DNA from: Pseudonocardia acidicola
GTDB lineage: Bacteria > Actinomycetota > Actinomycetes > Mycobacteriales > Pseudonocardiaceae
Assembly (NCBI RefSeq): GCF_012911935.1
Contig: NZ_JAAXLA010000018.1
Span: forward strand, 36,574 to 100,573
DNA length: 64,000 nt
Direction: 5' to 3'
A program made the position numbers and the translations under genes. Of this stretch, positions 9,227 through 19,004 are shown one piece after another; within the stretch, counting starts at the first letter, position 1, and every line of letters starts with the position of its first letter. The notes under the pieces are model-generated. The model ran no database searches and was not told the DNA's origin. It saw only the letters and a program-made list of their open reading frames with translations.

Positions 9227-10009
9227 GTGACTGTGCGGCGTGCGCTGCTGGGCGCCCTCGCCCTCGTGATGGCCGGTTGTGCCGCGGCGACGCCGCCGGT
9301 CGATCCGGGTCCGGATGTCCCGCTGCTGCACCCGCAGGTCATCGCCGTGCTGCGCCACGACACGAGCGCGTTCACCCAGGGGCTCGAGCTCGACGACGGG
9401 GTGCTCTACGAGGGCACCGGGCTGTCCGGCCACTCGCAGCTGCGCGAGCTCGATCCGGCCACCGGGGCGCTGCGCCGCGCCGTCCCGCTGCCCGACGGCG
9501 AGTTCGGCGAGGGCATCACCGTGGTCGGCGACCGGATCTGGCAGCTCACCTGGCGCGACGGGGTGGCACTCGAGTGGGACCGGCAGACCCTGCAGCTGCT
9601 GCGCCGGGTCCCGTTGCAGGGCGAGGGCTGGGGGCTGTGTTTCGACGCGGGACACAACCGGCTGGTCCGCACCGACGGCACCGATCGGCTGCGCTTCCAG
9701 GACCCGGTGACCTTCGCCGAGACGGGCTCGGTGCGGGTCACCCTGGACGGCCGATCGGTCCCCGAACTCAACGAGCTGGAATGCGTCGGCGGGCAGGTGT
9801 GGGCCAACGTGTGGCCCACCGACCGGCTGGTCCGGGTCGATCCCGCCGACGGCCGGGTGACCGCGGTGGTGGACGCCGGCGGGCTGCTCGACGCGCGCAG
9901 CCGGGCCGGCACCGACGTGCTCAACGGCATCGCCGCGGTCGGTGACGGGCAGTTCCTGCTCACCGGGAAGCTGTGGCCGTCGATGTTCCGGGTCCGCTTC
10001 GTGTCCTGA
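9227..10009 (+). CDS. Glutaminyl-peptide cyclotransferase (plant/bacterial type), lipoprotein
   Basis: 260 aa. A short signal peptide ends in the lipobox VMAGC, so the mature protein should be a lipoprotein on the outer face of the membrane. The rest is the beta-propeller-like glutamine cyclotransferase family: FTQGLELDDGVLYEGTGLSGHSQLRE, GEGWGLCFD, LNELECVGGQVWANVW and DVLNGIA are characteristic. These enzymes turn N-terminal Gln of peptides into pyroglutamate. Start GTG 9227 gives the shortest signal peptide consistent with the lipobox. It is divergent from the DUF3027 gene. Confidence 0.9.
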   Translation: MTVRRALLGALALVMAGCAAATPPVDPGPDVPLLHPQVIAVLRHDTSAFTQGLELDDGVLYEGTGLSGHSQLRELDPATGALRRAVPLPDGEFGEGITVVGDRIWQLTWRDGVALEWDRQTLQLLRRVPLQGEGWGLCFDAGHNRLVRTDGTDRLRFQDPVTFAETGSVRVTLDGRSVPELNELECVGGQVWANVWPTDRLVRVDPADGRVTAVVDAGGLLDARSRAGTDVLNGIAAVGDGQFLLTGKLWPSMFRVRFVS

Positions 10010-10072
10010 CGGCTGCGGCGCGTCCCGCTCGGACCCGGGCCGACGAGCGTCCGGATAGGTCAGAATGTGGAC

Positions 10073-11812
10073 GTGGCACGGTCCGGTTCCTCCCAGCCCC
10101 GGCGGGGGCGCCGTGCAGGCCGGCGGACGTGGGTGACCGTCGACGGCGGGCCCGTCTCCGGCCACATCCCGGCTGCGGCCTCCGAACAACCGCCGGCCGA
10201 GGACCACGAGACGCCCCCGGCCGCACCCCGGCCCGTCCCGGACGAACCGCTGATCCGCCGCCGCTACCCCTGGCACGACGACCCCGACTACGACCCCGCC
10301 GAGTACCGCCGCAACCCACCTCCGGCCCCGGCCTGGCGGCCGCCGCCGGACCCGCACGGCCTGCCGTCGGAGGACCTGCCACCTGCCGACCCGCGGCCGG
10401 CGGTCGACCCGTCGGACGAGGAGGCGCCGGAGGCACCCACCGGGAACCGCCCGGCCCGTCCCGGCCCGCGCCGCCCCCGCAAGCTGACGGTCACCCGCGT
10501 CGCGGCGATGCGCAGCCGGGAGATCACCGGGAACGGGATCCGCGCGTTCCGCCGCGCCACGACGGCCGACGGCGCCGACCGCTCGGGCCTGGAGGCGCTC
10601 ACCTACGCGACGATGATGACCTACGCGGTGGACGCCGCAGTCGCCGTCGCGCTGGCCAACACGCTGTTCTTCGCCGCCGCGAGCGCGCAGAGCAAGACCA
10701 ACGTCGCGCTCTACCTGGCGATCACCGTCGCACCGTTCGCGCTGGTCGCACCCGTGATCGGGCCCCTGCTGGACCGGCTGCAGCGGGGCCGCCGGGCGGC
10801 GCTGGCGATCTCCTTCGCCGGTCGCGCGCTGCTCGCCGTGGTGATGGCGCTGAACTACGACAACTGGCTGCTCTACCCGGCCGCGCTGGGCACGATGGTG
10901 CTCAGCAAGTCCTTCGTCGTGCTCAAGGCGGCGGTCACCCCGAGAGTGCTGCCCGAGAAGATCACCCTGGTCACCACGAACTCCCGGCTCACCGCGTTCG
11001 GGCTCGCGTCCGGCGCGCTGTTCGGCGGCATCGGTGGCGCCGTGGCCGCCCTCGTCGGCTCGAACGGCGCGCTGTTCTACACCGCCGCGCTGTGCGTGGT
11101 CGGGACCGCGCTGTGCCTGCGCATCCCACGCTGGGTGGAGGTCACCGCCGGGGAGGTGCCTGCCGCGCTGCGCAGCAGCCGGCGCGGCAAGCGGCAGCCG
11201 ATGGGTCGCCCGGTGCTGGTCACGCTGTGGGGCAACGGCTCGATCCGGGTGCTGACCGGCTTCCTGACGCTGTTCGTCGCATTCGTGGTGAAGGCCCAGA
11301 CCGAGCAGAACCCGGCCCGGCAGCTGGTCCTCATCGGCATCGTCGGCACCGCGGCCGGGATCGGCTCGTTCACCGGCAACGCGGTCGGCTCGCGGCAGCG
11401 GTTCCGGCACGCCGACACCCTGGTGCTGGCCTGTATCACCGCGGCGTGGGCGTCGGCGGTCGTCGCGGCGGTGCTGCCCGGGATCGTGACCGCGGCCGTG
11501 GTCGGGCTGGTCGCCGCGACCGCGAGCGCGCTGGCCAAGGTGTGCCTCGACGCGGTGATCCAGCGCGACCTGCCGGAGGAGTCACGGGCGTCCGCGTTCG
11601 GCCGCTCGGAGACGGTGCTGCAACTGGCCTGGGTGTTCGGTGGTGCGCTCGGTGTGCTGGTCCCGCACAGCACGTTCTGGATCGGGTTCGCGATCGTCGC
11701 CGCCGTGGTGGCCCTCGCCGGCACCCAGACGGCGCTGATCAGCCGCGGCCGCAGCCTGGTGCCGGGGCTGGGTGTGCGCGGCGCGGGGCCCGGCCCGCAG
11801 CCCGTGCGCTGA
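10073..11812 (+). CDS. MFS transporter with long Pro-rich cytosolic N-terminus
   Basis: About 579 aa. The first 150 residues are hydrophilic and rich in Pro, Arg and Asp. Then come 10-12 hydrophobic segments from about residue 175 on, with an MFS-like loop (GPLLDRLQRGRR) and the late RASAFGRSETVLQLAWVFGGALG segment typical of actinobacterial MFS proteins of this genomic context. Substrate unknown. Start: GTG 10073 lies 6 bases after CAGAAT, which fits leaderless transcription; GTG 10067 is an equally in-frame choice. It is followed by the DUF2771 gene 46 bases later, the order seen in mycobacteria. Confidence 0.8.
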   Translation: MARSGSSQPRRGRRAGRRTWVTVDGGPVSGHIPAAASEQPPAEDHETPPAAPRPVPDEPLIRRRYPWHDDPDYDPAEYRRNPPPAPAWRPPPDPHGLPSEDLPPADPRPAVDPSDEEAPEAPTGNRPARPGPRRPRKLTVTRVAAMRSREITGNGIRAFRRATTADGADRSGLEALTYATMMTYAVDAAVAVALANTLFFAAASAQSKTNVALYLAITVAPFALVAPVIGPLLDRLQRGRRAALAISFAGRALLAVVMALNYDNWLLYPAALGTMVLSKSFVVLKAAVTPRVLPEKITLVTTNSRLTAFGLASGALFGGIGGAVAALVGSNGALFYTAALCVVGTALCLRIPRWVEVTAGEVPAALRSSRRGKRQPMGRPVLVTLWGNGSIRVLTGFLTLFVAFVVKAQTEQNPARQLVLIGIVGTAAGIGSFTGNAVGSRQRFRHADTLVLACITAAWASAVVAAVLPGIVTAAVVGLVAATASALAKVCLDAVIQRDLPEESRASAFGRSETVLQLAWVFGGALGVLVPHSTFWIGFAIVAAVVALAGTQTALISRGRSLVPGLGVRGAGPGPQPVR

Positions 11813-11846
11813 GCCACTCCGGATCATCGGCCGCCACCACGCTCCG

Positions 11847-11852
11847 TATGGT
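11847..11852 (+). promoter_or_regulatory. TANNNT box 6 bases before the DUF2771 start
   Basis: TATGGT at 11847-11852, then 6 bases, then GTG 11859. This spacing would place the transcription start on or next to the start codon, as in actinobacterial leaderless mRNAs. No Shine-Dalgarno sequence is present. Confidence 0.5.
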
Positions 11853-11858
11853 GAAGGC

Positions 11859-12338
11859 GTGTCCCGCCGCGTGTTCGGAGTGCTGCTGCTCGCGCCCGCC
11901 CTGCTGCTGGCCGGCTGCGGGTCGAGCGCACCGCCCGAGGTGACGTTCACCGTCGGCGGGCAGGCGAAGACCACCGGCCCCACCCAGTACTGCGATCTGC
12001 AGCTCACCAATTGCAAGGACGACTCCGGCGCGGAGGTCCGGCTTCCCGTGCCGGCCGGCACCGCCGTGCAGGTGGCGGTGCCCGCCGGCATCTCCGAGAC
12101 GCCCTGGCACGTCGTGTTCAGCTACCGCGGCCCGGACGGCAAGCAGGTCGACGGCCGCAGCCCGGTCTTCGCCCCGAAGGCTCAGAAGGACTACACCCTC
12201 GAACTGCCCGACCAGGGCGACCAGTTGCTCACCGCGCAGGTGCAGCAGTTCGGCCCGGCCCCGGTGACCGACCCCGAGACCGGCGAGGTGGAGTTCCCGG
12301 TCCGGGGCAGCTGGGTGCTGATCGCCGCCGGGGGCTGA
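11859..12338 (+). CDS. DUF2771 family lipoprotein
   Basis: 159 aa. Signal peptide VSRRVFGVLLLAPALLLAGC ends in the lipobox LLAGC, so this is a predicted cell-surface lipoprotein. The remaining 140 residues are beta-rich with two Cys (YCDLQLTNC) likely forming a disulphide, and SETPWHVVFSYRG, the most conserved part of the DUF2771 family. Function unknown. GTG 11859 was chosen because it opens directly on the signal peptide and follows a TANNNT box; a longer frame from 11772 would put the signal peptide inside the protein. Convergent with the cold-shock gene. Confidence 0.85.
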   Translation: MSRRVFGVLLLAPALLLAGCGSSAPPEVTFTVGGQAKTTGPTQYCDLQLTNCKDDSGAEVRLPVPAGTAVQVAVPAGISETPWHVVFSYRGPDGKQVDGRSPVFAPKAQKDYTLELPDQGDQLLTAQVQQFGPAPVTDPETGEVEFPVRGSWVLIAAGG

Positions 12339-12363
12339 CCCCGGCTCAGCCGGCTCGGCCGGC

Positions 12364-12750
12364 TCAGCCGTCCAGGTCGCGCGCGACCGCGCGGACCACC
12401 TCGGCGGCCAGCTTGCAGGTCTTGCGGTCGGGGTAGCGCCCCCGCCGCAGGTCGGGCTGCACCTTCGACTCGAGCAGCTTGATCATGTCCTCGATCAGGC
12501 CGTGCAGCTCCTCGGCCGGACGCCGGGTCGCCTCGACCACCGACGGCGGCGCATCGACCAGGCGCACGGACAACGCCTGCGGGCCCCGCCGGCCCTCGGC
12601 CATGCCGAACTCCACCCGCTGGCCGGCCTTGAGTGTCTGCACCCCGGGCGGCAGCGCAGCCTTTCGGACATAGACGTCCTCGCCACCGTCCTGGGCGAGG
12701 AAACCAAAGCCCTTGTCGGCGTCGAACCACTTGACCCTGCCGGTCGGCAC
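12364..12750 (-). CDS. Cold-shock domain protein with C-terminal extension (CspB-like)
   Basis: 128 aa. The N-terminal 65 residues are a cold-shock OB-fold: [15 protein letters not shown] contains RNP1 (KGFGFL) and DVYVRKAAL contains the RNP2 position. Unlike the usual 67-aa CspA proteins it has a 60-residue charged tail ([22 protein letters not shown]..), as in mycobacterial CspB. It should bind single-stranded nucleic acid. GTG 12750 (VPTGRVKWF) was chosen because the cold-shock domain starts there; an in-frame GTG at 12759 with GAGGAA nearby is possible. Confidence 0.88.
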   Translation of the reverse strand: MPTGRVKWFDADKGFGFLAQDGGEDVYVRKAALPPGVQTLKAGQRVEFGMAEGRRGPQALSVRLVDAPPSVVEATRRPAEELHGLIEDMIKLLESKVQPDLRRGRYPDRKTCKLAAEVVRAVARDLDG

Positions 12751-12957
12751 CTTGTTCACCCGTTCCTCGATCGATTCTCTTGTCGCCCGCCCCGCGTCGG
12801 AAACGCGGCATCCGCACGACAAAACGCGCCCCTGATGCCTGGTCCGCCGCACACTGCTGGATCGGCTCGCCGAGCGACACCGGGACGCGCGGACTCAGCC
12901 TAGCGTCGTGTCCCCCGTCCACGCAGCGGCCGAGCGGCGCCTAATGTTCGGCATTCA

Positions 12958-13004
12958 GCGGGCTTGCCGTCGCTGTTGCACTGCGATAGCGACGACAAGC
13001 CCGC
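12958..13004 (-). terminator. Hairpin downstream of the second acyl-CoA ligase
   Basis: Arms 12958-12974 and 12988-13004 (GCGGGCTTG..GTCGCT) pair over 17 positions with one mismatch and a 13-base loop. It begins 16 bases after the ligase stop codon (13020), so it is probably the terminator of that gene. Confidence 0.65.
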
Positions 13005-13019
13005 GATACCGGCGCGGGC

Positions 13020-14696
13020 TCAGGCGTTGCGGACCGCGGCCGCCTCGGCGAGATCCAGCATCTCGATCGAGCGCTCGCGCATCTCCACCTTGCGCACCTT
13101 GCCGGTGACGGTCATCGGGAATTCGTCGACGACCACGACGTGGCGCGGGATCTTGTAGTGCGCGAGCTTGCCGTCGGCGAACTCGCGGACGGCCTCCGCG
13201 GTGAGCTCGGGGGCGCCCTCGCGCAGCGTCACCCAGGCGCACAGCTCCTCGCCGTAGCGGATGTCGGGAACGCCGACGACCTGCGCATCCAGCACGTCGG
13301 GGTGGGTGTAGAGGAACTCCTCGATCTCGCGCGGGTAGATGTTCTCCCCGCCGCGGATGACCATGTCCTTGATCCGGCCGGTGATGTTGACGTACCCGTC
13401 GGAGTCCATGATCCCGATGTCGCCGGTGTGCATCCAGCGGGCGGCGTCGATCACCTCGGCGGTCTTGTCCGGCTGGTTCCAGTACCCGAGCATCACCGAG
13501 TAGCCGCGGGTGCACAGCTCGCCCGGCTCGCCACGGGGCAGCGTCAGCCCGGTCTCCGGGTCGACGATCTTGACCTCGAGGTGTGGGTGCACCCGGCCGA
13601 CCGTGGAGACCCGCAGCTCCAGCGAGTCGTCGGTGCGGGTCTGGGTGGACACCGGTGAGGTTTCGGTCATCCCGTAGCAGATCGTCACCTCGGTCATGCC
13701 CATCCGGTCCACGACCTGCTTCATCACCTCGACCGGGCACGGCGACCCGGCCATGATCCCGGTCCGCAGCGAGCTCAGGTCGTAGGAGGAGAAATCCGGG
13801 TCGTTCAGCTCGGCGATGAACATCGTCGGCACCCCGTAGAGCGACGTGCAGCGCTCCTGGGCGACGGCGGCGAGGGTGGCCTTCGGGTCGAAGCCCTGGG
13901 CCGGGATCACCATCGTCGCGCCGCTGCTGGTGCACGCCAGGTTGCCCATCACCATGCCGAAGCAGTGGTAGAAGGGCACCGGGATGCAGACCCGGTCCTC
14001 AGGGGTGTAGCCGGAGAGCCGCCCGACGAAGTAGCCGTTGTTCAGGATGTTGTGGTGGCTCAGCGTGGCGCCCTTGGGGAAGCCCGTGGTGCCCGAGGTG
14101 TACTGGATGTTGATCGGGTCGTCCGGGCTCAGCTCGGACTGGCGCCGGGCGAGCTCGGCACGGTCGCCGCCGCGACCGGACTCCACGAGCGCGTCCCAGT
14201 CCTTGGTGCCGATCAGCACGACCTGGCGCAGCGCCTCGCACCGCGGCCGGACCTCGTCGATCATCCCGGCGTAGTCCGAGGTCTTGAAGCTCTGCGCGGC
14301 GACCAGCACCGAGATCCCGGCCTGGTTGAGCACGAACTCCAGCTCGTGCGTGCGGTAGGACGGGTTGATGGTGACCAGGATGACGCCGATCTTGGCCGTG
14401 GCGTACTGGGTCAGCGTCCACTCGGCCATGTTCGGGGCCCAGATGCCGAGCCGGTCGCCCTTGGTCAGGCCGGCGGCGATCAGGCCCATCGCGACGGTGT
14501 CGATCTCTTCGCGCAGCTCGGCGTAGGTCCAGCGGCGTCCGGTCGCGACCTCGACCAGCGCCTCGGCGTCGGGCATCGCCGCCGCCGTCCGGTCGACGTT
14601 GTCGCCGATGGTGTCGCCGAGCAGCGGGACGTCGGAGGTGCCGGAGGCGTAGGAGGGGACGGCCGGTGCGGTGCTATCCCTGCCTGCGGAAGTCAC
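13020..14696 (-). CDS. Acyl-CoA synthetase (FadD-like, AMP-binding)
   Basis: 558 aa. P-loop [11 protein letters not shown] at residues 199-209, [45 protein letters not shown] and the catalytic-lysine end [15 protein letters not shown]. This is the arrangement of fatty-acyl-CoA synthases of the short/medium-chain group, with the RGGENIYP hinge. GTG 14696 is preceded by GAGGAG at 9 bases; the open frame continues 363 codons further upstream but that part is the antisense of serS. Divergent from serS. Shares only the superfamily with the ligase at 1725; the two are not close copies. Confidence 0.88.
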   Translation of the reverse strand: MTSAGRDSTAPAVPSYASGTSDVPLLGDTIGDNVDRTAAAMPDAEALVEVATGRRWTYAELREEIDTVAMGLIAAGLTKGDRLGIWAPNMAEWTLTQYATAKIGVILVTINPSYRTHELEFVLNQAGISVLVAAQSFKTSDYAGMIDEVRPRCEALRQVVLIGTKDWDALVESGRGGDRAELARRQSELSPDDPINIQYTSGTTGFPKGATLSHHNILNNGYFVGRLSGYTPEDRVCIPVPFYHCFGMVMGNLACTSSGATMVIPAQGFDPKATLAAVAQERCTSLYGVPTMFIAELNDPDFSSYDLSSLRTGIMAGSPCPVEVMKQVVDRMGMTEVTICYGMTETSPVSTQTRTDDSLELRVSTVGRVHPHLEVKIVDPETGLTLPRGEPGELCTRGYSVMLGYWNQPDKTAEVIDAARWMHTGDIGIMDSDGYVNITGRIKDMVIRGGENIYPREIEEFLYTHPDVLDAQVVGVPDIRYGEELCAWVTLREGAPELTAEAVREFADGKLAHYKIPRHVVVVDEFPMTVTGKVRKVEMRERSIEMLDLAEAAAVRNA

Positions 14697-14861
14697 GGCG
14701 TTGTACTCCTCGTGCGGTCGGGCGGCCCGGACCGGCAGGGAGCGCAGCCGATCGCAGAGCCGATCTTGATCCTGTGATGCGAGCCATATCCTGCGCTGCC
14801 GCCCGCTGCGACGCCACCTCCATGTGGGGAGTCGGCCCGAAACCCGCTCGTGTCCTGGCGA

Positions 14862-14867
14862 TATCCT
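14862..14867 (+). promoter_or_regulatory. TANNNT box 6 bases before serS
   Basis: TATCCT at 14862-14867, six bases, then ATG 14874. The GGAAG directly touching the ATG is too close for ribosome binding, so a leaderless transcript is the simpler reading. Confidence 0.5.
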
Positions 14868-14873
14868 CGGAAG

Positions 14874-16145
14874 ATGCACGACCCCCGCGTCCTGCTCGAC
14901 CCGGCCACCGATGCCGCGCGGCGCCTCGCCCGGCGCGGCTACCAACTCGATCTCGCGCAACTGGAGAAGCTCTTCGGCGGCCGCAACGCCGCCATCCAGC
15001 GTGGCGACGAGGCGCGCGCCGAGTCCAAGCGGATCGCCTCCGCGGTGAAGAACGCCTCCCCCGAGCAGCGCCCCGCGCTCGTCGAACGCGCCCGCGAGCT
15101 CAAGACGACGATCGCCGCCGCCGAGGAGGAGCACAAGGCCCTCGAGACGGAGCTGCAGGAGTTCCTGCTCGGCATTCCGAACCTGCCCGCCGACGAGCTG
15201 CCCGACGGGTCCTCCGACGAGGACGCCGAGGAGGTGCGCAGCTGGGGCGAGCCGGTGCAGCTCGACTTCACCCCGCTCGACCACGTCGACCTCGGCGAGA
15301 AGCTGGGCATCCTCGACCTGCCCCGGGCGACCAAGCTGTCCGGTCCCCGGTTCGCGGTGCTGCGCGGGAAGGGCGCCGCGCTGGAGCGGGCGCTGTCCCG
15401 CTTCTTCCTCGACCTGCACACCGACCGGCACGGCTACACCGAGTACTCGGTGCCCACCCTGGTCACCCGCGCGACGATGACCGGCACCGGGCAGCTGCCG
15501 AAGTTCGAGCAGGAACTGTTCCGCACCGAGGTGGCCGACCGGGAGCTGTTCCTCATCCCGACCGCCGAGGTCCCGCTGACCAACCTGCACGCGCGGGAGA
15601 CGCTGCAGCTGGAGGACCTCCCGCTCGCCTACACCGCACACACGCCGTGTTTCCGCTCCGAAGCGGGTTCCTACGGCCGCGACACCCGCGGGCTGATCCG
15701 GATGCACGAGTTCTCCAAGGTGGAGCTGGTGCGCATCGTCGACCCGGAGCGCTCCCGCGACGAGCTGGAGATCCTGCTCGGGCACGCCGAGGCCGTGCTG
15801 CAGGAGCTCGGGCTGGCCTACCGGGTGGTCAAGCTGGCCGCCGGGGACATCGGGTTCTCCGCCGAGTTCACCTACGACATCGAGGTGTGGCTGCCCAGCC
15901 AGGGCCGGTACCGGGAGATCTCGTCGGTGTCGGACTTCGGGACGTTCCAGGGCCGCCGGGCCGGAATCCGGACCAAGGCCAAGGACGGCACGCGCGGCTT
16001 CGCGGCCACGCTGAACGGCTCCGGGTTGCCGATCGGCCGGACGCTGGTCGCGATCCTGGAGCAGGGCCAGCAGGCCGACGGCTCGGTGCGCATCCCCGAG
16101 GCCCTGGTGCCCTACACCGGCTTCGACGTCCTCACCGCGCAGTAG
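14874..16145 (+). CDS. serS: Seryl-tRNA synthetase
   Basis: 423 aa class II aminoacyl-tRNA synthetase, charging tRNA-Ser. Residues 1-110 form the N-terminal coiled-coil arm that grips the long variable loop of tRNA-Ser ([27 protein letters not shown]..). The catalytic core has motif 2 ([28 protein letters not shown]) and motif 3 ([16 protein letters not shown]). The usual MIDLKLLRENPD start is replaced by [22 protein letters not shown], as in other actinobacteria. Start ATG 14874 fits this and the promoter box. It is the only aminoacyl-tRNA synthetase in the window. Confidence 0.95.
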   Translation: MHDPRVLLDPATDAARRLARRGYQLDLAQLEKLFGGRNAAIQRGDEARAESKRIASAVKNASPEQRPALVERARELKTTIAAAEEEHKALETELQEFLLGIPNLPADELPDGSSDEDAEEVRSWGEPVQLDFTPLDHVDLGEKLGILDLPRATKLSGPRFAVLRGKGAALERALSRFFLDLHTDRHGYTEYSVPTLVTRATMTGTGQLPKFEQELFRTEVADRELFLIPTAEVPLTNLHARETLQLEDLPLAYTAHTPCFRSEAGSYGRDTRGLIRMHEFSKVELVRIVDPERSRDELEILLGHAEAVLQELGLAYRVVKLAAGDIGFSAEFTYDIEVWLPSQGRYREISSVSDFGTFQGRRAGIRTKAKDGTRGFAATLNGSGLPIGRTLVAILEQGQQADGSVRIPEALVPYTGFDVLTAQ

Positions 16146-16155
16146 CCGCGGCCGG

Positions 16156-17334
16156 TCACAGCCCGCCGGTGTAGAGCAGCCGGTCCGGCGTCCCGTCGAC
16201 GTTGCCGCCGGAGATCACCCCGGGCGTCGCCTGACCGATGATCCACTGCCGGACGGTGGCGCTGGGCGCGTCGCCGAATCGCTGCTTGTACAGCGCCGCC
16301 ACCCCGGCGGCGAACGGCGCGGCCATCGAGGTGCCGGTGTAGGAAGCGGTCTGCCCACCCGGGGTGGTGGAGATGATGCCGGTGCCCGGCGCGTAGAGAC
16401 CGACGCAGGGCCCGGTGCTCGAGCTCGACGCCCGCCGGTCGTCGATCGTGGAGTTGGCGACCACGAGCACCCCCCGCGCATCCCGTGGGGCGACCGAGCA
16501 GTCGTCGGCGCCGGTGTTGCCCGCCGAGGACGCCACGAACACCCCGGAGGCGACGAGCTGCTCGACCGCGGAGGTCAGCACGCCGGACTGCCCGTAGCTC
16601 CAGGACATCACGGCGACGGCGGGCCTCTGGGCGTTCTTGGCGACCCAGTCGACCCCGGCGAGCAGGGACGACAGCGTCCCCGACCCGTTGCAGTCCAGCA
16701 CCTTCACCGACCGCACCTGGGCCTGCTTCGCGACGCCGTAGTCCTTCGAGGCGGCGATGCCGGCGACGACGGTGCCGTGCCCGTCGCAGTCGCCCGGGAT
16801 GTTGTCGATGGTGTCGGTGCCGAACTGCGCGCGGCCACCGAACTCGGGGTGGGTGACGTCGACGCCGGTGTCGAGCACGTAGACGGTGACGCCGGCGCCG
16901 GTGGCGTCGGCGGTGTAGTGGCCGTCCAGCGGCAGCGTGCGCTGGTCGATCCGGTCCAGCCCCCAGTTGCGCGGATCGATCTGGACGGCCTCGGCACCGG
17001 AGAGCCGGACGGACCGCGGCTCGAGCGGGTTGATCCGCCGGTCCTCCTCGACGCCGAGCACGCCGGGCCGCTTGCGCAGCGAGTCGACCTGAGCGCTGGT
17101 GAGCCGGGCGGCGAACCCGGCGACCGCCCGGTTGAACGTCGCCGACGGCCGGGCCCCGACCGCCCGGGCCGCGGCGTCCGCCTCGGCGGCCGTCCGGGCG
17201 TGCACGACGTAGTCCGCGGGGGCGGCCGACCCGGCGACGGCGCCCTGCGCGAACCCGCTCGCCGGCCCGAGCAGCGCCGCGGCGACCTGGAGGACGAGCA
17301 CCACGGGGACGACCCGCAGGAGCAGTCGTGTCAC
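16156..17334 (-). CDS. Secreted S8 family serine peptidase (subtilisin-like)
   Basis: 392 aa preproenzyme. Signal peptide from about residue 1 to 29 ([19 protein letters not shown]). An inhibitor I9-type propeptide (about 35-95: [31 protein letters not shown]) folds the enzyme and is cut off. The catalytic triad is visible: Asp155 (VLDTGVD), His186 (DGHGTVVAG) and Ser336 ([11 protein letters not shown]). DDCSVAP and CVGLYAPG cysteines suggest a disulphide. No C-terminal anchor, so it is probably released. GTG 17334 is the start that puts the signal peptide first; the open frame goes on to 17598 without a ribosome site. Convergent with serS, 10 bases apart. Confidence 0.88.
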   Translation of the reverse strand: MTRLLLRVVPVVLVLQVAAALLGPASGFAQGAVAGSAAPADYVVHARTAAEADAAARAVGARPSATFNRAVAGFAARLTSAQVDSLRKRPGVLGVEEDRRINPLEPRSVRLSGAEAVQIDPRNWGLDRIDQRTLPLDGHYTADATGAGVTVYVLDTGVDVTHPEFGGRAQFGTDTIDNIPGDCDGHGTVVAGIAASKDYGVAKQAQVRSVKVLDCNGSGTLSSLLAGVDWVAKNAQRPAVAVMSWSYGQSGVLTSAVEQLVASGVFVASSAGNTGADDCSVAPRDARGVLVVANSTIDDRRASSSSTGPCVGLYAPGTGIISTTPGGQTASYTGTSMAAPFAAGVAALYKQRFGDAPSATVRQWIIGQATPGVISGGNVDGTPDRLLYTGGL

Positions 17335-17675
17335 AGAAAGCGACGGTACGGATGAGGCAGGAGTCGCAACAGAGACACGATCGTGTCGGGTGATGCCGAT
17401 GTGCAGGATGTGACAGCGCAGGGTATTGAGACATACGGCCGTCCGGGTCGCCCGCCCGGCGGATGACACCGGCGCCCGCGACATCCGCCGGCCGGACGTG
17501 CCGGCGATCCCCCCGCCGATGATCATGCAGGTGCGGTCGACCCGCCCGATGGAGCCGCGTTCGTCCCTCGCGCACTCGTTCCCACCGCGGCGCCCCACCC
17601 CTGCCGGGTGGGGACGCGGAGGGGCCGGCGTGGTTAGCGTCCGCCTTCGAACGAGACCGGTCAGGGGGCCCGCAC

Positions 17676-17885
17676 ATGCGTCTGTCGATCCGCAACCAGC
17701 TCGCCGGTACCGTCGAATCGGTCGATTCCGGCGGGGCGCTCAGCGTGGTGAAGGTCGCGCTGGACGGCGGCCAGCACGTCACCGCGTCCATCACGAACGA
17801 GGCCGTGGCCGATCTCGGCCTCACCCAGGGCAGCAAGGTCACCGTCCTGGTGAAGTCGACCGAGGTCGCCCTGGCCGCGGAGTGA
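17676..17885 (+). CDS. Molbindin (single TOBE/Mop domain)
   Basis: 69 aa, nearly all one Mop domain: SIRNQLAGTVESVDSGGALSVVKVAL, then HVTASITNEAVADLGL, then GSKVTVLVKSTEVALA. Such proteins assemble into oligomers that bind molybdate and are thought to store or buffer it. ATG 17676 has a G-rich site (CAGGGGG) before it. It is convergent with modC, which itself ends in a related TOBE domain, and belongs to the molybdate block of the window. Confidence 0.9.
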   Translation: MRLSIRNQLAGTVESVDSGGALSVVKVALDGGQHVTASITNEAVADLGLTQGSKVTVLVKSTEVALAAE

Positions 17886-17906
17886 ACCCGGGCGGGTGAC
17901 ATCCGC

Positions 17907-19004
17907 TCAGCCGCCGGCGGCGTGAATGCCGACCTCGGTCGCCTTCACCACGAACCACAGCGCCGCCCCGGGTTCCGCTCCCAGATCGGCGACCGCCGCC
18001 GGCGTGACGTCGGCGGCCAACCCGTCGACCCAGTCCGGGCCGCCGTCCATCGCACCCGCCCGCAGCCGCACGACGTCGCCGCGCGGCTCGATGGCCGCCA
18101 GCCGGACCGGCAGGACGTTGCGCGGGCTGCCCTGGGGCGGCTTCGCGTACACGGCCACCGCGGACGGCGGGAACACCGCGACGGCCCGCTCGCCGGGCGC
18201 CGCCCCGCCGTTGCCGCGGCCGGCCACCAGCAGCCCGTCGGCGGTCCGCAGGCCGTCCTCGCACGCCGTACCGGGCACCAGGTCGAGGCCGGCGATCCGG
18301 GCGGTGAACGGGCTACGCGGGCGGGTCAGCACGTCGCGGGTCAGGCCCCGTTCGACGACCCGGCCACCGGTCAGCACCACCACCCGGTCGGCCAGCACGA
18401 GCGCATCGAGCGCGGAGTGGGTGACCAGCACCGCGGTCTGTTTCCCGTCGCGGATCATCCGGCGCAGCAGCGAACGCATGGCCGGGGTGGCGTCGACGTC
18501 GAGCGCGGCGAGCGGTTCGTCGAGCAGCAGCAGCCCCGGCCCGGGGGCCAGCGCCCGGGCCAGCGCGACCCGCTGCTGCTGCCCGCCCGACATCTGGGCC
18601 GGCCGGCGGTCGGCGAGCGCGGCCACGTCGACGTCGGCGAGCAGGTCCCGGGCGGCGCGCTCCGCCTCGCGGCGCGGCACGCCCATCGCCCGGGGGCCGA
18701 ACGCGACGTTGCCGACCGCGGTGAGATGCGGGAACAACAGAGCCTGCTGGGCCAGCAGCCCGACGCCGCGCCGGTGCGCCGCGACGTGCACGCCGGCCGC
18801 GACGTCGGTGACGACCGTGTCCCCGACCCGGACGTGCCCGGCGTCCGGGCGCAGCAACCCGGACAGCACGCCCAGCAGCGTGGACTTACCCGCGCCGTTG
18901 GGCCCGAGCACCGCGACCACCTCGCCGGGTTCGGCGGCCAGCTCGACGTCGAGGGTGAACCCGGGACGGCTCAGCGTGATGGACGCGTCGAGGCCGGGCG
19001 TCAC
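17907..19004 (-). CDS. modC: Molybdate ABC transporter, ATP-binding protein ModC
   Basis: 365 aa. Walker A GPNGAGKST (34-42), signature SGGQQQR, Walker B LLLLDEPLAALD, and switch His in VTHSALDA. The C-terminal 65 residues are a TOBE domain (NVLPVRLAAIEPRGDVVRLRAG ... WFVVKATEVGIHA) that senses the anion. Start GTG 19004 overlaps the stop of modB by 4 bases (GTGA), so the two are translationally coupled. Last gene of modA-modB-modC on this strand. Confidence 0.92.
   Translation of the reverse strand: MTPGLDASITLSRPGFTLDVELAAEPGEVVAVLGPNGAGKSTLLGVLSGLLRPDAGHVRVGDTVVTDVAAGVHVAAHRRGVGLLAQQALLFPHLTAVGNVAFGPRAMGVPRREAERAARDLLADVDVAALADRRPAQMSGGQQQRVALARALAPGPGLLLLDEPLAALDVDATPAMRSLLRRMIRDGKQTAVLVTHSALDALVLADRVVVLTGGRVVERGLTRDVLTRPRSPFTARIAGLDLVPGTACEDGLRTADGLLVAGRGNGGAAPGERAVAVFPPSAVAVYAKPPQGSPRNVLPVRLAAIEPRGDVVRLRAGAMDGGPDWVDGLAADVTPAAVADLGAEPGAALWFVVKATEVGIHAAGG

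Noticed and set aside
8408..11410. 1000-codon minus-strand frame
   Set aside because: Its composition (Arg/His/Gln/Asp-rich) is that of the antisense of the cyclotransferase and MFS genes, which have recognisable proteins on the plus strand.
14697..15785. N-terminal extension of the second acyl-CoA ligase through serS
   Set aside because: It is antisense to seryl-tRNA synthetase. The ligase begins at GTG 14696 with a good ribosome site and the normal family start.
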